Positions 50,441 to 62,827 of a DNA stretch of 64,000 nt are shown one piece after another. The position numbers and the translations under genes were made by a program. The notes under the pieces are model-generated. The model did no database searches. It was not told the DNA's origin and saw only the letters and a program-made list of their open reading frames with translations. This DNA comes from Impatiens glandulifera (Eukaryota; Streptophyta; Magnoliopsida; Ericales; Balsaminaceae). The stretch covers positions 62,001 through 126,000 of the forward strand of contig NW_025919337.1 in NCBI RefSeq assembly GCF_907164915.1. The letters are read 5' to 3'. The first letter of the stretch is position 1; each line of letters starts with the position of its first letter.

Positions 50441-50700
50441 GATGCTTAATTTTTAAAGTGTCCGGATTTTCGGGTCGAGAGTTGTGGTTAATTTAGATAT
50501 ATATGTGAGAGTAAATTGATACTTGGGTCGGATTGTGGGTTGACTCGACTATAAAACTTAAAACGGTTAAAAATAAAATTAAAAATATTATAGGTATTGT
50601 TTGATCTTGCAAACTAACAAAACAAGTACAACCTTTTAACCAACTAGCATAATAACACTTTATATTTTAAATTCAACACCAAATTTGATGAACGCGGTAA
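48360..50700. repeat. Tandem array of about 310-bp repeats, copy B
   Basis: Eight 'gtccggatt'-type units. The extra one, relative to copies A and C, is at about 48712..49020, with 'gtatctagattgccgggtcg'. A-box and B-box pairs on the minus strand are as in copy A. Confidence 0.85.
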
Positions 50701-51355
50701 TTCATCATTAGTTTTTAATCGGTCATAATTCTCTTTTAACTATGAGCTATAGATTTCACTATTATTAGTGAGGAATAATAGAATTTTTTCGTCATATTTA
50801 TAAAGATGGGAAATTTGATCAAATGACCCTCAAAAGAGGGTCATCCTCAAAAATAACTTTACAAAATTCAGTTTTTATTTTTAATCTTTTTTTAAAAAAT
50901 TTGACACTTTTACCCTTATTATTTTTTTTTCTTCCTTTCCTTTTCCCCATTTCTTCACGGCCGTCTTCCAGCCGCGACAGTTGCTCCCAAGCCGGGAATC
51001 TCCCGGACGATCGCCAAGCCCCCTAACGTGAGAAAGTTTCTTCCACACCTAACCCAAGTCCCAGTAGGACGATCGCAAGTCAGGGCGACGCTGAGCCCCG
51101 ACGACGCTGTGGTTCTTTTACCTTCTATTATTCCTTTCTCATTTTAATCATTCAGTTTCTCTTTTACATGCTGAACAAACCTGAATGCAAGATTACTTTT
51201 AGGTTCTTAGTTTAGGGTTGAGCGTGGGGTTGAGCGTGGGGCGTGGGTGAATTCAATTGCAATTCAAGACAAACTTAGTGAGTTTCAGTGGCTTAGAAAC
51301 TATAATCCTTTGTTTTCGATTCTGACTCTTTAATCACAATTATTTTCTTTTCCAG

Positions 51356-53723
51356 TGTAGCAGACGAACTAGGCGTTAAAGTTGGCATAAAGCACAAGAA
51401 AATAAATATCTCTAATCCTAGAGTAAGAGAATTCATCCCAAGCTACTAATAAAATTTCCTGAATCCTTAAACTATCCAAGCTTGGTTGTTTCACTTGTTT
51501 GACCTGCCCGTATATGTATATTTTTAGTTTGATGTGCAATAAAAAAAATTACAGTGTGAATCTTTGTATGGTGTTATCCTCTTTCCATTTATAAAGGAAG
51601 TCAAGTTGTCCCATGAGAGTGAATCTATTAGAAGCCTCTGCTTCAGTGAGAACGCGTTCTTTCCAACCTGTTAATATTATCAATATCATGGGAAACACTA
51701 GAAATATTAGAACGAAAGGGAGCCAAAGTTTGCTCGCCTCCATTCTTCATATTTCTTTTGAGATTTCTAAGTTTATAGGAAAAGATATAAGATGGTCTCC
51801 TCACCACTGGTGATGAGTAATCAACCCACCGCTTCCTCACTTCCGACACAAAGTTATGATACGAGGGAAGGACAATTTAGATACTAGTATATTGTTACAA
51901 TCACGAATTCATTAGAAATTTGCTAAAAGTTGTGAGATTTTTCATACTATGATCAAATTATTTCTGGATCATGATTATAGTGTGTTTTTGTTGCTTCTTT
52001 TGGTATACAATTAACAGTTTACATCATGATCCAAATATTGTAATTTTTGTTTCATTTGATATAGATATTATTTTCACTATCATTGTGATTTTTTACCCAT
52101 ATAACAAATCCATATTTTTTTCTGATCATGATCAACAATTCAACATGAAAATTATATTCTGGATAATTGTTATAGAGACTTTTTTCAGCGAAAACATTTT
52201 ATGGATACTTGTATTCTATTATGTATTGAATTTGTGGACAAGTCATTTGGCTTTTGTTGTACTTTTGTTTGCAAAAATTAGATTCTAAACTGGTGAAGCT
52301 GTTGTAGGTAGCTTGGGAGTATGAACAATTTTCAAGATTGAGAATAACTGCAGCAACCCTCTCTGGACTATCCACGCCCCCCAATTTTCTAGAAAGTAGT
52401 GGTGGCCTTTTTGAAATGTACGCTTTTATTCACATTTCAGCCGAGAGTGTATATGATGAAAACTAGTTAATTGATACTTTCTCTTTGTTGCAGACATTTT
52501 GGAAACGAGGCTGCCATTATTAAAAGTGTCAAGCTTGTTGCTTAGAGTATAGCAGTAAGTTTTTCACTTTCTATTGTCTTGTTAAATGCAAATATGTATT
52601 TCTTTATGTTTATGGAAGAGTTATTTATTTTGTTTCTTAATGAAGAAAATAATATCCCAACACTTATTTGAAAATTGTTAATATATGTGTTGTTCCATCT
52701 GACTTTTCAGAGACATATCTATGGTCACCAAGGAAAGAAGGGTGAAATTTTTGCTGAAAATAGCAGTTTAGCCGTCAACCCGTCTTATATCGCTTCATGG
52801 CTGGATCTTTAGTCACAAACTTCTCGAATGACACCATTTCTTACAAAGAATGATCCTCTTATAATCGCCTTAAAAAAGGTAGATTATACTTACAAAGAGT
52901 GATTGCCATTTACCAATAAAAATATGGAACTAAGTTATATTAATCCAAGTTATACTTACTAATGTTAAGAATTAGGAGAGCACACAAAAGAAGTGAATGT
53001 ACATAATGAGGTGCTCGATGGGGTGTTCACATTCTACGATTCCATAAGCTCGAAGCTTTATATTTATCAGGTAATGATATCATTTCCCTACTTTTTTACC
53101 CCCTTCTGCTTAGACATGATTTGTTATCCACAAAAGTATGATATAATATTATAATTCAAATCGGAAACTCATTAAAGTATTCGTTAATTTGAGATCGGCC
53201 CTTAAACTATTGTTTTATATATTATGAACAATTTTGATATGAACCATTTTTTGAACTATACTCTTTTCCTATCAAACTAATCATCGACATGACTATTTAT
53301 GGAAATGAGGATTTTTATGTTCTTTTCTTTTTAAATTAACCAAAATAAAAGAATACATGAAAAATAATTCTATGTGGCTGATGGTTTTGAACATAAAAAT
53401 ATCCTTGAAAATTTTCGTATATAAAACTATTTGTATTTTCCACACTTCTAAGGAGAAAAATAAAATATTATTGGAGAAGATTTAGAGATTGTTTAATGAA
53501 AAAGTAAATTATTTGGGGTTTTTATTATTTGAGTAATGCTTTAACATACTGTTATAATAGTTGTTATAATGTTGCCAGTGTAACATTTGATTTACTTTTG
53601 CTACTTGTGCTCGGATCCTGCCTGATAACCCTCTTCAGTTTTCTTGTTATAACAACCCGGGGTCTTGATGATCTCATTAGTCTGTTCAGACGACCACCTT
53701 CGCGTAAAGTGAAAACAGCTTGA
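51356..53723 (+). pseudogene. Nicalin gene fragment, 3' exons, copy B
   Basis: Blocks: 51356..51422, 52308..about 52413, 52494..52554, 52711..52878 (RHIYGHQGKKGEIFAENSSL), 52981..53070 (ending FTFYDSISSKLYIYQ) and 53571..53723 (VASVTFDLLLLLVLGS to KVKTA). The last exon encodes the C-terminal transmembrane helix followed by a basic tail, as in nicalin. Damage here differs from copy A: a 17-bp deletion removes the donor of the second block (after 52413), TAG occurs in the third block (52542) and in the fourth (SWLDL then stop), and no AG precedes the last block at 53571. Exons intact here are broken in A and the reverse. Confidence 0.75.
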
Positions 53724-54565
53724 GATTATCGCGAATAGCATCGAAAATTATATATAAAGCCTACAATAACACTGCGATTGATTACTAGGTATTGGCTTGA
53801 CTCTTGCGTTTTGATTGATGGTGTCTCTTTGTAACTTTTTATTGGCAACGCCCAAGGTCTTTTCTCACGTTGTATTGTTTCACATTGGTCAAGAGATATT
53901 TGATTAGTTTATGTAACCCCTTTCCCTTTTCTTTTCTTGGGCAACTATTAAATCAATGCAAATTTTATTCTAATTCCTTGATAATAGATACTAATCGATG
54001 CAAATTTTATACTAATCAATGAAACTATTTAGTTTTCGAAATATTATTTCTCATCGTTTTGATCTGTATACTTCATTATACCATAAAGAGCTAAGCTAAA
54101 AAAAAAATTAAAAAAAATCAGAACTTAAAAAAGAATAAGTTGTATTTCAATTTCCAAAGTGTTTGTTTTGAACATGTTTGTGATGACTCCAATAAATATA
54201 ATATAATTTCCATCAAGACAAAAAAAACAATCAATAACACGGTAATAAAGAGCTGTAAACTGTAGCCATTCATCCCGAAAAATACTAAACACAAAATACA
54301 TTACTAAACCTTACTCAAAAGTATTCTTCCAATTGTACTGGCAGCATTACTAAACCTTACTCAAAAGTATTCTTCCAGTTGTAGTGGCAGCGGGGCCATT
54401 ATTTGTGAGTGCAGATGAGCTTTTGCTTATACTCCTATTAATAATGTTTCATCATGTTTTTGTTTCCAATAAAACCTGTAAATTCTTTTGATGACCTTAA
54501 AGATGGAATTCAATTTCAATTCCAAAGTCTAACAACAACAACCTGTTTCTGTTTCTGGAGCATGA

Positions 54566-54914
<349 letters not shown>

Positions 54915-55399
54915 AATGTTTTATCTTTTTTCTCCATGAATTCTATAACAAAAGAAAATCATGATGCACTGATTTCCCCACTTTTTGACTGACTCGTAAA
55001 AATGGATTTCACGCATGTATTAAAGATTGGATTCGGTGTATATGTATTTTCTATTGGGATGTGATATCTAAGAGAAAATGAGTTTCCAAATGAAGTCAAT
55101 TGAGTATTTATGAATAGCTTCAAATGGTTATGGAACTGTATCAAAGTAGTTGAGAATTGAAATGAACAGAAAAAGGAAAATCTATTTCTCTCTTTGTTTA
55201 TCACTACTAACCCTAATTCCTGAATGGAGATTGGAGTCAATCCTGGGTGTTGGGGAACCGAACACGGACCTTGTGCTCGAAGTCAAGACCCTATTTCTCT
55301 TTTCTTCTTGATCATCTTCCTCACTAATAAACCCACCAACTCTGTTTTACCATGGATGTCACATGATTTGTTTAAAATTTCCAATAGAAAAAAAACTTT

Positions 55400-55476
55400 T
55401 GCGATGAAACTGGATCGATCAAACACTTGACCTTCAGATCTTCAGTCTGACGCTCTTCCAACTGAGCTATCCTCGC
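55400..55476 (-). tRNA. tRNA-Phe-like pseudogene, copy B
   Basis: 77 nt. The anticodon loop CTGAAGA keeps GAA (Phe). The GATC duplication in the T-loop is shared with copy A. Own changes: GCGAGGA at the 5' end, TTTGATC in the loop and CAGTT in the T-stem, which breaks pairing. Confidence 0.75.
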
Positions 55477-55544
55477 TTATTAATAAAATTATTAAATTCA
55501 TTTTACATATTGCATGGTATGCAATTGAATTGCAATTAAATCAA

Positions 55545-55960
55545 CGCCCCACCCACGTCCAAGCCCACGCTCCACGCCACGCCCAAGCCCACGCTCCACG
55601 CCCCACCCACGCCCACGCCCAAGCCCAAGCCCACGCCCAACCCCAAGCCCAAGCCCAAGCCCAAGCCCAAGCCCAAGCCCAAGCCCAAGCCCAAGCCCAA
55701 GCCCAAGCCCAAGCCCAAGCCCAAGCCCAAGCCCAAGCCCAAGCCCAAGTCCAAGCCCAGGCCTAGGCCCAAGCCCAAGCCCATGCCCACGCCCAAGCTC
55801 AAGCCCACGCCCCACCCCAAGCCCATGCCCACGCCCAAGCCCACGCCCAATCCCACGCTCACGCCCAAGCCCACGCCTAGCCCATGCCCCACCCATGCCC
55901 AAGCCCATGCCCCACGCCCAAGCCCACACCTCACACCCCACCCCCACGATCCACGCCCCA
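55545..55960. repeat. GCCCAA/GCCCAC hexamer minisatellite, copy B
   Basis: Expanded relative to copy A. About 19 nearly perfect GCCCAA units lie in a row from about 55642 to 55757. It gives long spurious frames on both strands. Confidence 0.92.
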
Positions 55961-56709
55961 TTCACAAACCATTCAGATGAAACTACATTTCTCGGATCAA
56001 ACATTTCAAACTAAAACAATATAACTAACTAAGCATTTCAACCCTAAATCCTAACTAAAGCGTAAATCCTAAACTAAAACCCTAAAATCATAAAACTTCA
56101 TACTCAACATGCAAAAAACGGAAAAATCATTGGGAGTAGAACTAATTATGCATTACTAACCTCAGTAATGTTGGGCGAACGTCGGGATCAGCGTCTCCGG
56201 GGCTTGGCGATCGTCAGGAGTTGGCCTGTTTGTGATTCCAGGGAGCAACGACGGCTGGGGCTAGAGCAAGGTCGTCGGGGAAGATAGGGGGACGGCGGCT
56301 GTGGCTGGAGCAATGTCGTTGGGAAGAGATGGGGAGAAAACGGGAAGGAGAAATGGGGGGAAAAGAAAAAGGAAAAGAAAAAGGAAAAGAAAAAGGAAAA
56401 GGAAGAAGAAGAAGAAGAAAAAGAAAAAAAAAGGTTAGTAAGGGTAAAAAGAGAAATTTTTTATAAAAAAAGTTAAAACTAAAATTTGATATTTTTTAGG
56501 TTAAATATGAGAATGACCCTCTTTTGAGGGTCATTTGATCAAATTTCCCATAAAGATAGGGGATATAATTCAAATGGATATAGTAAGTCTCGTCTGGGCT
56601 ACTTTAATGATAGTCTTTACATTTTTTTCTTTTCACTCGTAGTATGGGGAAGAAGTGGACTTTAGAGGTGAAACTAAATGAGTTGAGGAATCAAACTATA
56701 TCAATTGTT

Positions 56710-58061
56710 ACCGGTTGAACTGTCTTCTCATTATCGGAGAATAGTTCATCCGGTTCATACATGTCGGTTTCACAGATTTTATCATATACATTATTTGATT
56801 ATTCGGTTTTAGATTCTACCGGAGTCGGTATGTACGCAGATATGTTTCTGAACTCAGCAACCATTTCATTGAGTGCAGAAACTAAATCTTCTTTGGTAAA
56901 CTCGTCAGAAGAGAAATCAAATACCTCTTCGTCGTTTGCCATGAAGCAGGTTACTTTCTCTTCACCGTCTTCATTATCAGAATATGCCCACTCGCTTCCA
57001 CCGTCGGATGCAATGAGTGCCTTCTGAATCTCCTTTCCTTCGTCTGCATATTGATTATTGTTTCTCCGGTTGTCGTTTCGTTGATTGTCATTTCTCCGGT
57101 AGTTATTTTCCTGGTACCGGTTGCTTTGATAGTTGTTCCCCTGATAGTTTCCTTCCGGTTTTCTATCGTCTCTCCTTGGTTTTCTACATTCTGACCTGAA
57201 ATGTCCAAAACCATCACAATTATAACATCTTTTATTTGATTTGTCTACATAATTATAATTAAAGTCATTGTTAGATGGTGGTTGGCTCTTCTTCATGAAT
57301 TTCCCAAATTTCTGAGCTAGAATTGCCATCACATCTTCAGTGATCTGATTTGTGCTTTTGAATGGAGCCGGTATGGTTGATACTTGGACCGCCGGTTCCA
57401 CCGATGTAACCAAAGCTCTGGTTGCGGTTGATGTGGATGCTTCGTCTTCGATCCGAGACTTGATCTCGAACTCGTAGGCTTTTAGATCCTCGAACACATC
57501 ATGTAACTTCATCTGCCCGAGGGTGCTTGATTCCCTCATCACCATGGTCTTGATATCCCACGTGCTTGGTAGAGATCTTAGGGCTTTAATGATTACTTCT
57601 CGGTTGTCATACTTCTTTCCGAGTGTTTGAAGCTCGTTGACTACACTAATGAACCGGTTGCTGAATTCCTTCATGTTTTCCCCCGGTTTCATCCTGATGT
57701 TTTCATACTTCTGTGTAGCCACCAAAATTTTGTTCTCCTTAGTTCTTTCGTTTCCCTCATGGATCTGAATGATCGTTTCCCAGGCTTCCTTTGCACTATC
57801 ACAGTCTGATATTTTATTCAAGGTGTTATCGTCTATAGCCTTGTAGATGTGTCTCATGCAGTGGTTGTCCAGGTTACTCCGTCTTCGATCTTCATTCGTC
57901 CATTGGTCTGCCTCCTTGTTGATCTTGATCGGTCCCTCTTTCAGAACTCGGCTCATCTCATCATCTAACGTAATCAGATGTAGGTACATCTGTTTCTTCC
58001 AACTACTAAACGCTTCGCTGTTTAGCATTGGCGGCTTGTCGCTGTGGGTCATGCTTCCCAT
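56710..58061 (-). pseudogene. Copia gag, truncated
   Basis: ATG at 58061. 420 codons to TAA at 56799, after which the same frame stays open to the truncation at 56710, so the stop is probably a lesion in a longer gag-pol frame. An N-terminal domain typical of copia gag (SSWKKQMYLHLITLDDEM; AWETIIQIHEG; SLPSTWD) is followed by a CCHC zinc knuckle at residues 279-292 (CYNCDGFGHFRSEC) and an Asn/Arg-rich stretch. The capsid part looks undamaged. Confidence 0.88.
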
Positions 58062-58092
58062 CTTCTTTGATTGCTTAAGTTCTAAGAACCTC

Positions 58093-58104
58093 GCTCTGAT
58101 ACCA
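58093..58104 (-). other. Primer binding site, tRNA-iMet (copia)
   Basis: TGGTATCAGAGC on the minus strand, two bases from the LTR end (58107). Confidence 0.9.
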
Positions 58105-58106
58105 CT

Positions 58107-59290
58107 TGTTAGGATCGGGGACGCCCTTGGAGGACCGGGGTGTTTCCGGTTTCAGAAAGGGTGACCGCTTACAACACACACAACACTTTGGTGATAGTCC
58201 GGTTAGAGACTAAAACCGTTATCAGCACTGCACAAACTGTCACAGACTCTTGAACCGGGTTCAAGGGCGGAAATGTCTGTTTCAGGTTGAAGCAACTTAT
58301 GCGACTTTAGATGATGTTTTAGAAGGAGTCGGTTTTATGGATGTAAATGGATCGGTTTAAGGAGTATGATTAATTTGGGGTTAGGTTTAGTAAGTAAGTA
58401 AAACGAAAGAAAGAACACGAGACAAGGATTTTTATGGATGTTCAGAGCAAACCCTCCTACGTCACCCCTTCTTCTCAGGTTATGAGAAGGATCTCCACTA
58501 ACTTTTATAGTTACAACAACACTGCCGGTCGAGCCCAACCTCGCTACTCGCCGGTTACACCAACTCACACTTTGATGTAATACAACAACTCAACACAACA
58601 CGATACAGAAAGCTTCCGGTTTTAGACACACCGGTTTGGAATATAACAGTTTATCTCTCTAACTTAATGCTTTGATGATTTGTTTTTCGTAATCTGTGAC
58701 TTGCTGCATTCGTAATTTACATTAAATGAAGACGTTTCATCTTCCTTTTATAGCTGAGAAGAGCCAACGGTCATTTTCTTCTCTCTCCTTTGGATTGGTT
58801 GATCATTATCACGTCGGTGCAGAGAGGTAACTTGCACGTTTCACTTTCCTCAACACATGGCAGTCATGCAGGCAACTCTGAGTGAAGGATGACATAATCG
58901 GTTTTCAGATTTAGAAACGTGTTGGACATGCACTTCAGGTTGTCAACTTCAGATCAATAAAGCATCATTGATTTCCTCGCATGCTTCCGATCGGATCTGA
59001 TCTTCTTTTGTTCTTTCAAGGCACGTCTGTTTCGTCATGTTACGTCACTCTTGAAGTGTTGAATTTTCAAGTTTTGTTTCTTGTGCAGTATGATCCGGCT
59101 GAAATGTGAATTTGTCTTTACTGACCGGTCGCTTGAGTGAGTGAAAACCGGTTCCTCTGATCTTTGACATGAACACTTGAAACCGGTTAATAATTCCCCA
59201 ACCGGTTCATACGATTTGATCTGTACCTGCACATGAAAGTTAACAACTGTTTAGTTTGTCTAGCCGGTTCCAAAAATTAACTTACTTAAT
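58107..59290 (-). repeat. Copia 5' LTR, outer end uncertain
   Basis: The inner end reads CCTAACA on the minus strand. The outer end is not defined: a possible 'gttaaca' end is at 59245, but CCGGTT-rich sequence like the rest of the LTR continues to about 59270. It contains many CCGGTT motifs, including three perfect AACCGGTT palindromes at 59146, 59181 and 59200. Confidence 0.65.
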
Positions 59291-59298
59291 TTTTCTAT

Positions 59299-59573
59299 CG
59301 GGCGTGGGCTTAGGCGAGGGCTTGGGTGTGGGCATGGGCTTAGGGTGGGCGTGGGCTTGGGCTGGGGCGTGGGCTTGGGCTTGGGCCTAGGCCTGGGCTT
59401 GGGCTTGCGTGTGGGCTTGGGCGTGGGCGTGGGCGTGGGTGGGGCGTGGAGCGTGGGCTTGGGCGTGGCGTGGAGCGTCGGCTTGGACGTGGTTGGAGCG
59501 TGGATTTAATTACAATTCAATTGCATACCATGCAATATGTAAAACGAATTTAATAATTTTATTAATAAGCGGG

Positions 59574-59609
<36 letters not shown>

Positions 59610-59780
59610 AAAGGTCAAGTGTTCGATCGATCCACTTTCATCGCAAAAGTTTTTTTTTTCTATTGGAAATTTTAAACAAATCATGTGACATCCCTGATAA
59701 AACAGAGTTGGTGGGTTTATTAGTGAGGAAGAAGATGAAGAAGAAAAGAGAAATAGGGTCTTGACTTCGAGTGTGAACAT
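59299..59780 (-). repeat. Inverted scrap of the large TIR element
   Basis: Reverse complement of about 15290..15870 of copy A: hexamer minisatellite (59299..59510), then the tRNA-Phe-like sequence, then the segment ending 'gtgtgaacataaa'. It joins copy C at 59780/59781. Confidence 0.9.
59569..59645 (+). tRNA. tRNA-Phe-like pseudogene, inverted copy
   Basis: The best preserved of the three: GCGGGGATAGCTCAGTTGGG, anticodon GAA, T-stem AAGTG/CACTT paired and an acceptor end TCATCGCA. It still has the 11-nt T-loop from the GATC duplication and an anticodon-stem change (TCTAA). Confidence 0.75.
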
Positions 59781-60714
59781 AAATCATGCTGTTTTTTAAT
59801 GATTTTTTCCCTTAACATTTTTATTATACTATTGTCATTAAGAAATAAAACTCTCATTTATATTATTTTGAATATATAATTAATGGAAAAAAAAGTATAA
59901 ACTCTAATTTATATTATTTCTCGGTATATATTATATATTATTATTTATAAATATATATATATATATAATTATATATAAAATTAATTTAAAAAATATATAA
60001 AACAAATAAAAACTACAAAAAGTTAAAAAGTTACTAAAAAAAATATTTTATTTTGAAACTATCTCCTAACAGATTGTCTCAAAAAGTTAGTCAAAAATTG
60101 AATTAATTTAAATTAATATATAAACAAATTTGTATTTAATATATTATTTATTCAATATTATTAAATATTTGAATAAATAAACTAGTTCACAATTAAATAA
60201 ATAAAAACCAAAAAAAGGGACACATTAAATATTAATTTTAAATTCATTTATTATTTTTTAATTATTTTATTATGAATTATTTTTTTCATTAATTTTATTA
60301 TTAAATAGATTTACCTTATATAAATGATTTATAACAATTTCACAAATGATTTAAATGTTTATCATATTTCACAAATTTCACATATTTATTTAGAACTATC
60401 TATTAACTGAAACATTTGAGTTTTTATTTATTTATTTAATTTATTAATATATACCTACCATATTTTAGAACATTATTTAATCTAAATTAATATTCTAATA
60501 AAATATTTATAAAAAAAGTTTTTAAATAATTTTATTTTTTCCAAACCTAAATTCATCCTTATTTTATTTTTTCTTAAAATAATTTAATAAAATTCTAAAT
60601 AAAAAAAGATATCTAATTTCTTAAATAATATATGTATAAAACTTTCAAAATTCAAACTCTAACATAAATATATTTTACCAAAATATGTAACTTTTAATTT
60701 AATAAACATAAAAA

Positions 60715-62720
60715 TATCTATATATATATATATATTGATTAATTTTTAAAGTGTCCGGATTGCCGGGTCGAGAATGTGGTTAATTTGGATATATATGTGA
60801 GAGTAATTGGATATTTGAGTCGGATTGTGGGTTGATCCGCCATAAATTTAAAACGGTTTAAAATAAAATTAAAAATGCTATATGTATATTTCAAACTCGT
60901 AACCTAATAAAATAAGTATAACCATTTAACAAACTAGACTAATAAGACTTTATATTTTAAATCCAATACCAAATTTGACGAACGCGGGACATTTTAAAAA
61001 TATAAGTTCTTTTTAACTACTAATGTATATATATATATATAATGATGCTTAATTTTTAAAGTGTCCGGATTGCCGGGTCGAGAGCTATAGTTAATTTGGA
61101 TATATATGTGAGAGTAAATGGATACTTGAGTCGGTTTGTGTGTTGATTCTCCATAAATTTAAAACGGTTTAAAATAATATAAAAAATGCTATATGTATAT
61201 TTCAAACTCGCAACCTAACAAAATAAGTACAACCATTTAACCAACTAGATTAATTAGACTTTATATTTTAAATTAAAATACCAAATTTGATGAACGCGGG
61301 ACATTTTAACAATATAATTCAATTTTTTAACTAAGTAATCTATATATATATAATGATGCTTAATTTTAAAAATGTCCGGATTGTCGGGTCGAGAGTTGTT
61401 ATTAATTTGTATATATATGTGAGAGTAAATTAAAAATATTATCAAATTTTAACAGGTCTCGGTTATATATCTTTATTCGTGCAAATTCACGAGCTATATT
61501 TCAAAGTGTCCGGATTATCGGGTCGAGAGCTGTGGTTAATTTGGATATATATGTGAGAGTAAATGGATGGTTGGGTTAGATTGTGGTTTAACCCGCCCAT
61601 AAACTTAAACGGTTAAAAATAAAATTAAAAATACTATATAAAATTAAAAATGCTATAGGTATGATTTTTAATTTGCAACTTAATAAAAATAAGTACAACA
61701 CTTTAATAAACTAGGCTAATAACACTTTATACTTTAAACTGAACACCAAATTTGATGTACGCGGGACATTTTAACAATATAAGTTCAACTTTTTAACTAA
61801 CTAATATATATATATATATATATATAAAGATGCTTAATTTTTAAAGTGTCCGGATTGCCGGGTTGATAGTTGTGGTTAATTTAGATATATACGTGATAAC
61901 AAATGGATATTTGGGTCGGATTGTGGGTTGACCCGCCAAAAAACTTAAAACGGTTAAAAATAAAATGAAAAATTTTATAGGTATGGTTCAAACTTGCAAC
62001 CTAACAAAACAAGTACAACTCTTTAACCAACTAGGCTAATAACAATTTATATTTTAAATTCAACACCAAATTTGATGAGCGCGAGAAATTTTAACAATAT
62101 AAGTTTAACTTTTTAACTAACTAATATATAAATATATATATATATAATTATGCATAATTTTTAAAGTGTCCGGATTGCCGGGTCGAGAGCTGTGGTTAAT
62201 TTAAATATATATGTGATAGTAAATGGATATTTGGGTCGGATTGTGGGTTGACCCGCCCATAAACTTAAAACGATTAAAAATAAAATAAAAAATGCTATAA
62301 GAATGGTTTGAACTTGCAACCTAACAAATTAAGTACAACTCTTTAACCAACTAGGTTTATAACACTTTATATTTTAAATTCAACACCAAATTTGATGAAC
62401 GCGAAATATTTTAACAATATAAGTTCAACTTTTTAACTAACTAATATATATATATATATAATGATGCTTAATTTTTAAAGTGTCCAGATTGTCGGGTCGA
62501 GAGTTGTGGTTAATTTAGATATATATGTGATAATAAATTGATATTTGGGTCGGATTGTGGTTTGACCCGACTATAAAATTTAAAACGGTTAAAAATAAAA
62601 TTAAAAATATTATAAGTATGGTTTGATCTTGCAAACTAACAAAACAAGTACAACCATTTAACTAATTAGCATAATAACACTTTATATTTTAAATTCAACA
62701 CCAAATTTGTTAAACGCGGT
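60715..62720. repeat. Tandem array of about 310-bp repeats, copy C
   Basis: Seven 'gtccggatt'-type units (about 60750, 61061, 61375, 61507, 61848, 62168, 62478), the same spacing pattern as copy A. Confidence 0.85.
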
Positions 62721-62827
62721 AGTTCATAATTAGTTTTTAATCGGTCATAATTCTCTTTTAATTATGCGCTATAGATTTCACTATTATTAGTGAGGAAATA
62801 GAAAATTTTCGTCATATTTATAAAGAT

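Larger units (their letters stand above)
56710..59298 (-). mobile_element. Truncated Ty1/copia retrotransposon
   Basis: Contains part of a 5' LTR, a primer site and gag, in minus orientation. Protease, integrase and RT are absent: the element is cut at 56710, where copy B sequence starts, and near 59298, where an inverted TIR-element scrap starts. Both ends are rearrangement joints, not element ends. Confidence 0.85.
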
